A stretch of DNA of 35,479 bases, from NCBI GenBank assembly GCA_003584875.1, contig QVQD01000151.1, forward strand, positions 1 to 35,479, given 5' to 3'. The notes under the pieces were generated by a model. That model was not told the origin of the DNA, made no database searches, and was given only the letters and a program-made list of their open reading frames with translations. This DNA comes from Methylococcales bacterium. GTDB lineage: Bacteria; Pseudomonadota; Gammaproteobacteria; Methylococcales; Methylomonadaceae. Below, piece after piece: positions 9,934 to 17,362 of the stretch. The translations under genes and the position numbers were made by a program. Every line of letters begins with the position of its first letter. Within the stretch, counting starts at the first letter, position 1.

Positions 9934-11382
9934 TCATTCCTTAGCAAGACATTCTTTGGGCAATAATACCTTGACACAGGCACCATGAGGCTGTTGATTA
10001 CTTAGCTTAATCGTACCACCGGAGTCTTTAACAAAACGTTGCACCATCGCCAAACCTAAGCCGGTGCCTCTGGCACGGCTAGTTCGGAACGGACGTATAC
10101 CATAACTCAGCATATCTTGAGAAAATCCATGACCATCATCACAGACTTCAATATTCAAACCTTGAGGAGACTGACTGGCTTTAATGCATATTGAACCCAG
10201 CTCATTTTCCAAAGCATCGGCCGCATTCAATATCAAATTTAATAACGCTTGGCGCATACCACTCTGAGGCAAATCGACCATTAAGCGTTCGGGTGTATCG
10301 CAAGTCAACACGATAGTTTCAGCAATCTGATAGCGCGTTAAGGTCAATAAATCCCCAATCAATTTCACCATATCAAAATGACTGGCTATTTCTGGAGTGT
10401 GCTTACTTTGATTAAGCATATCGTTAAGTAATCTGGCCAAACGCTTCAATTCATCGCTAATTAAATCCATACGCTCGCACTGATTCACATCCTCAATTTC
10501 ACGGCGTAAGTTATTAAAGGCCATTTGTATGCCTGCCAGCGGATTACGTATTTCATGAGCTAACTCTGCAGCGACTTCACCGATAGCCGCTAACCGTTCA
10601 GCTCTAGCTAAACTATTTTGCTGTTCCAATAGAGCTTGCGTGGCCAGCCTGACTTCGCGCTGTAAAGACTGGGCATATAAGCGTTTAGCTTCTTCAAGTT
10701 CAGCCAAATGCACGACCATTTCATTGTAACTATTAAAAACTGGAACCAACAATGGATCCAAATGATAGGTTGTAATCGGGGTATAGTTTTCATCGGTTAA
10801 ACGCTCTAACAACTGCCTAAGATCATTTAAAGGATGTAAGATACGTCGGTATAAAAATAACAACGCACCCAATAAAAGCAACGTGAAGGTAATTGAGGCG
10901 ATATACAACTCGGTTTGTGTGTCTAAATTAATATCTTCTAATAAGGCTTCTCTCCGCAGACCTTCTTCTTCTAGCATTTTGCTCATCACATCTAGTGCCT
11001 GCTTCAAATGAACATGTTTCTGAGCCTTATCTAAGCTGTTTACATCAGCAAGTAATCGAGCCACCTCTTCTAATTCGGCAAGATTTTTAGGTGGAGATAA
11101 ATAGCGACTATCCGCCATCAACATTTTCATTTCAGCTAATGCTCTAGCCAAATCTGAAGGCTGAGATTCGGGTACAGTTTCCGTCACATAGTCCATCAAG
11201 GACTGCTGTAAATTAACGGATACATTTTGTATACGATGAGAATAATTTACATAAGATACGACCGTTTCAAAATGATGAAAATTACGCCAGATCATACCGC
11301 CCAATATAGCCAGCGCCAACAATAGCAAACCTAAGAACGACAGCGCACGTAACTTTGCTGGATGGTAAAAAACGGTATTCAT
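9934..11382 (-). CDS. Membrane histidine kinase of the NtrB/AtoS-like class
   Basis: This is a sensor kinase of 482 aa. Transmembrane segment 1 lies at about 14-31, a predicted helical periplasmic region at about 35-158, and transmembrane segment 2 at about 161-177. A HAMP-like linker and coiled coil (about 180-260) follow, then the HisKA dimerisation helix with the phosphoacceptor H276 in ELAHEIRNPL. The ATPase domain shows the N box around N386 (LLNLILNAADAL), DDGHGF (415-420) and GTGLGLAMV (439-447). No PAS or other familiar ligand domain is visible, so the signal is unknown. It lies upstream of the NtrC-type regulator and divergent from dabAB. A good sigma-54 promoter lies 54-67 nt upstream of the ATG, which would make the system self-activating. 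There is no clear Shine-Dalgarno sequence. Confidence 0.9.
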   Translation of the reverse strand: MNTVFYHPAKLRALSFLGLLLLALAILGGMIWRNFHHFETVVSYVNYSHRIQNVSVNLQQSLMDYVTETVPESQPSDLARALAEMKMLMADSRYLSPPKNLAELEEVARLLADVNSLDKAQKHVHLKQALDVMSKMLEEEGLRREALLEDINLDTQTELYIASITFTLLLLGALLFLYRRILHPLNDLRQLLERLTDENYTPITTYHLDPLLVPVFNSYNEMVVHLAELEEAKRLYAQSLQREVRLATQALLEQQNSLARAERLAAIGEVAAELAHEIRNPLAGIQMAFNNLRREIEDVNQCERMDLISDELKRLARLLNDMLNQSKHTPEIASHFDMVKLIGDLLTLTRYQIAETIVLTCDTPERLMVDLPQSGMRQALLNLILNAADALENELGSICIKASQSPQGLNIEVCDDGHGFSQDMLSYGIRPFRTSRARGTGLGLAMVQRFVKDSGGTIKLSNQQPHGACVKVLLPKECLAKE

Positions 11383-11435
11383 AGCGTCATTAATTTCATT
11401 AAGGTGAACCTAAAGAAGAGATAAGAATAAATAAA

Positions 11436-11449
11436 GCAACAAGTGTGCC
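11436..11449 (-). promoter_or_regulatory. Candidate sigma-54 promoter of the histidine kinase gene
   Basis: Read on the minus strand, the sequence is aaGGCACacttgTTGCttt. It has GG and GC separated by exactly 10 nt, a full GGCAC at -24 and TTGC at -12. The predicted start site is near 11424, about 42 nt before the kinase ATG. The gene pair it would drive includes a sigma-54 activator, so autoregulation is plausible. Confidence 0.6.
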
Positions 11450-11499
11450 TTTCAAGTCTGAAGAATAAGGAAGCTATTTTTATTTAAGGGCTGACAAGA

Positions 11500-11632
11500 C
11501 TGTGAAAGTATTTTTGTGGGAGAGGCTTTAGCCTCAAATACGAGGCTAAAGCCTCTCCCACATTAAATAAAAACAATGATTTACAAAATTGAAAAACGTT
11601 GTTTTTGCCTTATTTTCATAATACTTTCACAG
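11500..11632. repeat. 133-bp element with 12-bp inverted ends and an internal hairpin
   Basis: The ends are perfect inverted repeats, ctgtgaaagtat at 11500-11511 and its complement at 11621-11632. Inside is a perfect 20-bp stem: gtgggagaggctttagcctc at 11516-11535 and its complement at 11542-11561, with a 6-nt loop. It has no coding capacity. It looks like a miniature mobile element or a dispersed palindromic repeat inserted upstream of the kinase gene. I could not recognise a target duplication. Confidence 0.6.
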
Positions 11633-11692
11633 CCTCATAAGAGATCCAACCCCCGATAAAAGGCTCTTTATTAAAGCAGCCTTTATCATTAT

Positions 11693-12003
11693 GGCTCTAT
11701 GTGAATCGTAGTGGGTAAAAATTTTGTCAACAAGTATTTATTTTAATTATAACGAATTGATGAGCATAAAAATGTGAAAAATGTCATATGGATATCTTAA
11801 ATTACGATTTTTTAATTACTCCTTTTAAAACTTATAAAATAAATTAAAATCAGCTTGTTACGCAATATGAAGACCGACATATAGTAGTCTTGTAAATAAT
11901 GTATGTTAATTTTTTTACTGAAATCCGCACTATTAAAAATTACGATTGTTTTATGGTTAGTTAACTTGACTTTTAATTTACCCACTACGATTCACATAGA
12001 ACC
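11693..12003. mobile_element. MITE with ISL3-like ends and a perfect 8-bp target duplication
   Basis: This non-coding 311-bp element has 27-bp terminal inverted repeats at 11693-11719 and 11977-12003, differing at one position. The left end reads ggctctatgtgaatcgtagt, and partial complementarity extends to about 38 bp. It is flanked on both sides by the identical 8-bp sequence atcattat (11685-11692 and 12004-12011), the signature of transposition. An 8-bp duplication with GGNTCT-type ends fits the ISL3 family, so this is probably a non-autonomous derivative moved by an ISL3 transposase encoded elsewhere. It separates the kinase gene from dabA. Confidence 0.8.
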
Positions 12004-12253
12004 ATCATTATTCGTCTCACTAACTTACCATCTTAAACTAGCTTTACCAAAATAGGGGCTTTACAACCATGTTCGTAGGTTTATTTAAACTACAATGGAG
12101 AACTAGCAGCTATCAGCAATATCAATAAACTAAAGTAACTCAAGCAAAGTAAAAATCTCTCGCTGATTATTTAAGCTATCAACTTATACAATCAACTACT
12201 TATCAAAATTCCTAGCCTATATCACCGCACATAATCTTATACAGCCTACGCTC

Positions 12254-12269
12254 TGGCATAATTCATGCA
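12254..12269 (+). promoter_or_regulatory. Candidate sigma-54 promoter of dabAB
   Basis: The sequence TGGCATaattcATGCA has GG (12255-12256) and GC (12267-12268) separated by exactly 10 nt. The -24 box is a near-consensus TGGCAT, while the -12 box has ATGC in place of TTGC. The predicted start is near 12280, about 20 nt before the dabA ATG. It lies just downstream of the MITE and faces away from the NtrC-type system that might activate it. Confidence 0.5.
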
Positions 12270-12299
12270 TAATTGTTTAGCAAGATTTAAAACAAAACA

Positions 12300-14900
12300 A
12301 TGCCGAGGTTAACGAATAACAACATGGCTCATAATCAACCTACTCCACAAACAGCATCTGATAGCTTAACAACTGCTGAGTTTAATTTAGATGCCTGCAT
12401 AGAGCATATTGCTCACTGGTTACCAGCCCAAGGTCCTATTAAAGACTTTATCCACCACAATACCTTACACGCCTTTCAGCACCACCCTTTTCATGAAGGC
12501 GTCGCCATTGCAGCCAAACTATTCGGTGCTCGTAGTTATTTGCCGTTATCAGATTATCAAAAGCTATACTCAGAAGGACGTATCAATAATGACGCGATTA
12601 GCTGGGCGCTAAACCATGCCGACTGTAACGCTAACGAACAAGATCAACTACACAAGACCTTATTCGAAAAAGATAATATCGGCCACTATCCGCCTATGTC
12701 GCTGACTAATAATGGCATACGCAACGCTTGGCTAACTCAGCTAGAGGTTGATCTTAATTCCCATGTTCATCCGATTTTATTTCGCTTGCTCAGTAACTAT
12801 CTTGATCAAGGCATTAGTCGCTGGAGCTTACCCAATGATAACGAATCATTCTGGGATTGTATTGTCCGCTTAGCCAGAAATAGTTTAATACCGCTATATC
12901 CGCTTAATGAGCCACAAGTACAAGACCAACTCATACAAACACCGGAAGAAGTCATTGGCCATTGCCTGAAAAAAATAGTCGGCGACATAGAGCTTTATGA
13001 ACAATATCTCGTAGAAATGTTGCTAGCTCACCCAGGCTGGTCAGGCATGGTGAGCGTCATAGAACAAAACCCCAAAGCCTTACTCGCAAGACGCGACATC
13101 TCGCTTAAACAATTAATCGCCATAGAGTTATTGATGGAATGGGCATCTTTACTTAAGAAAAAAGGTCCTCATTTTGCTTGTGTTGCTCAGTTGCCGCACC
13201 CAAAAGGTACGCCTTTACTAAAAGAGGGTGCGCTTAGCCCTAAAGTGCCTTTACGCTTAAAAGTCTGGCATGAAGCCATGGAATGGTCTTTACATAGCGA
13301 ACTATTGTTAGCCTTAAAACCAAGTAGCTCACAATCTAATCCGACGACACCGGCTGCCCAAGCCTTATTTTGTATCGATGATCGCGAATGTTCTTTAAGA
13401 CGTAACTTAGAAGAAGTCTATCCTCAAGTAGAAACCTTTGGTGCAGCCGGCTTTTTCGGCATTGATTTCTTTTACCAAGGCTTAGATGATGCTTATCCAG
13501 TCGCTCAATGTCCCAATATCATCACGCCCAAGCATTTAGTTAAAGAATCAAGCAATGATGCACCAACAACCAAATTCAGCAAAACTCGTCATGGCCACTT
13601 TACCGGTCATACTTTATTTAGAGGCTGGTTATACACGCAAACCTTAGGTTTGGGTTTTGCGGCTCGCATGGCTTGGGATGTATTTCGACCAGGTGCAAAA
13701 TTACCTAACGTTCGCGCCTTGAGCGAAATTGACGCTCACTCGCAATTACATTTATTAAGAGAATCTGACCTACCTAATGAAGACGGCCATTTACTGGGGT
13801 TTTCGCTCACCGAAATGGCCGATCGTTTAAGCGGCTTATTGCGTAATATTGGCTTAACCAAAAACTTTGCGCCTTTAGTAGTGGTAGTCGCTCACGGCTC
13901 AAGCAGCGTAAATAATCCTCACTTCGCGGCTTATGATTGCGGTGCTTGTTCTGGAAAACCCGGAGCACCGAATGCCAGAGCCTTTGCTTGGATGGCCAAC
14001 AATGAACAGGTACGCAACATATTGCGAGAACGCGGCATTGATATTCCTGACAGCACCCGTTTTATAGCAGCTATGCATAATACTAGCCGTGATGAAATCA
14101 CTTATTTTGATAGTCATTTATTAGAACAACACCCTGCCACTGGCTTTGCGGCTTTTCAAACCTTCATGACCGAAGCCTTAGAGCGAAATGCAGCAGAACG
14201 TTGTCGCTGGTTTGAATTAGCGCCCATTCAGCAAAGCAATAAAATTGCTCATACTCATGTCAAAGAACGCACCACATCGATCTTTGAGCCACGTCCAGAA
14301 TACAATCACTCTAACAATTTATACGCTATCGTTGGAAGACGGCAATTAACGCGCGATTTATTCATGGATAGACGCGCCTTTTTGCATTCTTATGATCCCA
14401 ACACCGATAGTCAAGGTGAGGTCATGGCACGTATTTTATCCGCGGTCATTCCTGTGTGCGGTGGCATTAATTTAGAATACTTATTTTCGCGCATCGATAA
14501 CTCTGTTTATGGCGCAGGTACTAAACTGCCACACAATGTCATCGGTCTATTAGGAGTTGCAAACGGTGTAGAAGGTGATTTACGCACCGGCTTGCCGCAA
14601 CAGATGATCGAAGTTCATCAACCCGCTAGGTTACTGATTGTAGTCGAACAATCGACCAATGTTATGGACAAAGCCATTGCTAGAATAAATGCGCTTAAAG
14701 AATGGTTAGATAACGAATGGGTTAGATTAGTGGCCTGCCATCCTGATAGCCATCAGCAGTTTTTATATTCAGCTCAGGGCTGGGAAGCGATTAACCTCAA
14801 TAGCGAAACTCTAGTACCGTCTTCAGAATTATCTGCAACTATTTTGGCTGGTCAAACTAAAACCATACCCGTCCATCAATTGAATCGGAGCCCCGCATGA
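12300..14900 (+). CDS. dabA: Inorganic carbon transporter subunit DabA (DUF2309)
   Basis: This is the cytoplasmic catalytic subunit of the DAB dissolved-inorganic-carbon accumulation complex. DabA is a zinc protein related to beta-carbonic anhydrases, proposed to hydrate CO2 unidirectionally when coupled to the cation-translocating partner DabB. The 866-aa protein shows the zinc-site pattern of the family: C358 and D360 in the FCIDDREC block, then H532 in VVVAHGSSS and C547 in AYDCGACSG, 15 residues apart as in characterised DabA. R362 in DDRE also fits. Its stop overlaps the dabB start in an ATGA. There is no Shine-Dalgarno sequence before ATG 12300; an in-frame ATG at 12324 (M9) is possible. 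Function is inferred from the conserved site and partner gene. The expected metal-binding residues are all present. Confidence 0.93.
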   Translation: MPRLTNNNMAHNQPTPQTASDSLTTAEFNLDACIEHIAHWLPAQGPIKDFIHHNTLHAFQHHPFHEGVAIAAKLFGARSYLPLSDYQKLYSEGRINNDAISWALNHADCNANEQDQLHKTLFEKDNIGHYPPMSLTNNGIRNAWLTQLEVDLNSHVHPILFRLLSNYLDQGISRWSLPNDNESFWDCIVRLARNSLIPLYPLNEPQVQDQLIQTPEEVIGHCLKKIVGDIELYEQYLVEMLLAHPGWSGMVSVIEQNPKALLARRDISLKQLIAIELLMEWASLLKKKGPHFACVAQLPHPKGTPLLKEGALSPKVPLRLKVWHEAMEWSLHSELLLALKPSSSQSNPTTPAAQALFCIDDRECSLRRNLEEVYPQVETFGAAGFFGIDFFYQGLDDAYPVAQCPNIITPKHLVKESSNDAPTTKFSKTRHGHFTGHTLFRGWLYTQTLGLGFAARMAWDVFRPGAKLPNVRALSEIDAHSQLHLLRESDLPNEDGHLLGFSLTEMADRLSGLLRNIGLTKNFAPLVVVVAHGSSSVNNPHFAAYDCGACSGKPGAPNARAFAWMANNEQVRNILRERGIDIPDSTRFIAAMHNTSRDEITYFDSHLLEQHPATGFAAFQTFMTEALERNAAERCRWFELAPIQQSNKIAHTHVKERTTSIFEPRPEYNHSNNLYAIVGRRQLTRDLFMDRRAFLHSYDPNTDSQGEVMARILSAVIPVCGGINLEYLFSRIDNSVYGAGTKLPHNVIGLLGVANGVEGDLRTGLPQQMIEVHQPARLLIVVEQSTNVMDKAIARINALKEWLDNEWVRLVACHPDSHQQFLYSAQGWEAINLNSETLVPSSELSATILAGQTKTIPVHQLNRSPA

Positions 14901-16774
14901 ACGGTTTAATCTTAACCAGCTTAGCCTTGCCTTTGCTGGGCTTTTTCTTGATATTCTTATCGGATCACAACGAACAACGCATCGCTCGCATTAGCTTTTG
15001 GTGTACCCATGCCATGGGCTTAAGTTTAGTAGGTCTATTACTAACCTGGGCCAACGCCGGCTTCCCTAACCATGAATACCCTTGGTTCACCTTGTATGAA
15101 ACTAGCGACTATCGCTTTCCAATTTTATTTTATTTGGACAAAGTAGGCGCCGTTTATCTATTTTGCATCTGGGCCATATTCTCCATTATCGTCAAATATT
15201 GCAGAGTCTATTTACACCGTGAAGAAGGCTATCAGCGCTTCTTTATGACTATTTTTAGTTTTGTGTTTGGTCTAAATGTCGTGATCTTATCTGGCTCTAT
15301 TGACATATTATTTGCAGGCTGGGAAATAGTCGGTATCTCTTCGTTTTTGTTGATTGCTTTTTATAGGCATCGCGTACAACCGATACGAAATGCCTTACGT
15401 GCTTATACTATTTATCGCTTCTGTGACATCGGCTTATTATTAGGTGCATGGCTATGCCATCTGTTATTCCACGAAAACCAACGCTTTAGCCAATTTGCTG
15501 AGTTATTTAGTAATCCTGCAGTACCTCCAGCCGATTATGCGGCCTTATTATTAATATCAATACTTATTTTGATTGCGGCTATGGGAAAATCTGCGCAATT
15601 TCCATTCTGCTTTTGGTTACCCAGAGCCATGGAAGGACCTACGCCCTCCAGTGCCATTTTTTATGGGGCTTTGTCGGTGCATTTGGGGGTGTTTTTATTA
15701 CTGAGAACGCTACCAATCTGGTCATACTATTATTTGCCGCGCTTTATCATGCTTATCATCGGCTTATTGACGGTCATCGTAGCCAGTATTTCTGAAAAAA
15801 CTCAATCTAATATTAAAGGTCAGATTGCTTATGCCTCGATTACTCAAGTAGGCTTTATGTTTATGGAATTAGCACTAGGTTTAGAATATTTAGTACTCGT
15901 GCATTTCTTTGGCAACGCCTTTTTACGCTGCTATCAACTACTAGTCTCACCTTCTATCGTAGTACATTTACTGCGCGTAGAAAGTGCGACCGATGCCGAC
16001 TTTAACATCACAAAAAGCTCGATATTTGAATCTTTACCAGCCTCCTTACGCAACATCTTGCCTGAAGTTTTACAAAACACCCTGTATGTATTCTCTTTAC
16101 AAGAAGGTCATTTAGAGATGCTAGTTCGCGGGGCATTATGGTCGCCACTCAAGAGATTAGGCTCAAACATTAACCGTAGACCTATAACCATCAAATTACT
16201 TTACGGCATAGCATGCCTTGCCGTGGTTGAAGGCTTATTAATGAGCTTTGGTTTAGATCAAGACTATGTTGCCTTACCGCTTTCGATGCTTATGGTACTC
16301 AGCTCATTAAGCGCTTTCAGTGAAAAACGTAACCCTTACAAAGTATGGAATGCAATCGGAATTAGCTCAATATTAGCCGGAGTTGCGGTGTGTTTTTTAA
16401 ACCCAGACGCCTGGGCTGATATCATAGTTTTTGCCAGCGGCATCATACCTGCTTGGACTTTAGGCATTATAGTGCTATCAAAATTACTTAAAAACATTGT
16501 CTTTGCTGACAGCCCTTTTACTTATAGAGCTTTTGCAGAAACCCAGCCCACACTTTCGGTGTTATTATTTATTAGCTTTTTAGGCTTGGTTGGCTTCCCT
16601 ATTTCACCCGCATTCTTAGGTGAAGATTTACTACTCTCAGATGCCAGTGATTTTGGCCCTTGGTTTGCACTACCGTTGACCATTACTTTTGTCATTAACG
16701 GCATCGCGGCGGCAAGGGTATTTTTACGTTTATGTATGGGTAGACCGACCGAACTAAGCGATAGCAAACGTTAA
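14897..16774 (+). CDS. dabB: Inorganic carbon transporter membrane subunit DabB (NuoL/MrpA-like)
   Basis: This is a polytopic membrane protein of the complex I / Mrp antiporter superfamily (Pfam Proton_antipo_M type), thought to couple cation flux to DabA catalysis. At 625 aa it has many hydrophobic segments. The hallmark antiporter features are E143 in GWEIVGISSF and the K231 loop KSAQFPFCFWLPRAMEGPTP. It overlaps dabA by 4 nt and has a ggag ribosome-binding site 6 nt before its ATG, so the pair is one operon. No other complex I genes lie nearby, which favours DabB over a stray NuoL. The gene order is dabA then dabB. A hairpin follows at 16804-16844. Confidence 0.92.
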   Translation: MNGLILTSLALPLLGFFLIFLSDHNEQRIARISFWCTHAMGLSLVGLLLTWANAGFPNHEYPWFTLYETSDYRFPILFYLDKVGAVYLFCIWAIFSIIVKYCRVYLHREEGYQRFFMTIFSFVFGLNVVILSGSIDILFAGWEIVGISSFLLIAFYRHRVQPIRNALRAYTIYRFCDIGLLLGAWLCHLLFHENQRFSQFAELFSNPAVPPADYAALLLISILILIAAMGKSAQFPFCFWLPRAMEGPTPSSAIFYGALSVHLGVFLLLRTLPIWSYYYLPRFIMLIIGLLTVIVASISEKTQSNIKGQIAYASITQVGFMFMELALGLEYLVLVHFFGNAFLRCYQLLVSPSIVVHLLRVESATDADFNITKSSIFESLPASLRNILPEVLQNTLYVFSLQEGHLEMLVRGALWSPLKRLGSNINRRPITIKLLYGIACLAVVEGLLMSFGLDQDYVALPLSMLMVLSSLSAFSEKRNPYKVWNAIGISSILAGVAVCFLNPDAWADIIVFASGIIPAWTLGIIVLSKLLKNIVFADSPFTYRAFAETQPTLSVLLFISFLGLVGFPISPAFLGEDLLLSDASDFGPWFALPLTITFVINGIAAARVFLRLCMGRPTELSDSKR

Positions 16775-16803
16775 TTACCTAAGCTTTCATACCTACCTCA
16801 CCT

Positions 16804-16844
16804 AAGCATGATCTAGCTGTTTTCTTAGACGCTAGATCATGCTT
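16804..16844 (+). terminator. Hairpin after dabAB, probable terminator
   Basis: A perfect 14-bp stem, aagcatgatctagc (16804-16817) and its complement (16831-16844), with a 13-nt loop, begins 30 nt after the dabB stop. The following sequence is only moderately T-rich (cctgtctttattt), so termination may be partial or factor-dependent. Confidence 0.6.
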
Positions 16845-17203
16845 CCTGTCTTTATTTAACTCCAGCTCGACACTAAGCGTCCGATTCATTATCGCCAAGC
16901 TGAGGCTCAGGACTCCAAACCAACAATTATCTGCTCGAACTACGGTTGATAGCCAAAAATTGAAGTGGATTAGTTACTGCCTTCATGTATTGAATGAAAG
17001 GCAATCCAAGTTTTCTATTGAGTACCCAACAACCTTAAAGCCCAATATTGAGTCATTCTAAATTTTTAACATTCTCTCAAAGACGAGCCTTCAAAGAGGA
17101 TTATTGCACCATCATAGAGCAGCAACACCCATTTATAGTGCAAATTCAGAATTAAAGTCGCAAATCTTTAACATCACAAGCCTCATAGAAACACATCAAA
17201 ACC

Positions 17204-17223
17204 ATCAATATTTTCATATTGAT
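17204..17223. promoter_or_regulatory. Inverted repeat upstream of the sigma-54 promoter, possible activator site
   Basis: atcaatat and atattgat form a perfect 8-bp inverted repeat with a 4-nt spacer, about 90 nt upstream of the -24 box at 17314. That is the usual distance for an enhancer bound by a sigma-54 activator. Assignment to any particular regulator is inference. The rest of the 588-nt gap between dabB and 17363 holds the dabAB hairpin and otherwise nothing I recognise. Confidence 0.35.
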
Positions 17224-17313
17224 AGTTGATTAACAATCTTAATGAGTTATTCCTTAATCCTGTAAGCAATAGCCATTCCCTTTGTAATCTTTTTAAATGC
17301 ATAAAGCCCTTTA

Positions 17314-17329
17314 TGGCATTTATTTTGCA
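17314..17329 (+). promoter_or_regulatory. Sigma-54 promoter of the Cache-CheW gene
   Basis: TGGCATttattTTGCA matches the -24/-12 consensus closely, with GG (17315-17316) and GC (17327-17328) separated by exactly 10 nt. The predicted start is near 17340, which leaves a leader of about 23 nt containing an aagga ribosome-binding site before ATG 17363. Of the three sigma-54 candidates in the window, its position is the most convincing. Confidence 0.65.
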
Positions 17330-17362
17330 TAAATAAAACATACTATATTACTAAGGATCATT

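Noticed and set aside
14897-16774. Annotation of this gene as NADH-quinone oxidoreductase subunit L
   Set aside because: It overlaps a DUF2309 dabA gene by 4 nt and no other complex I genes are present, so DabB fits better.
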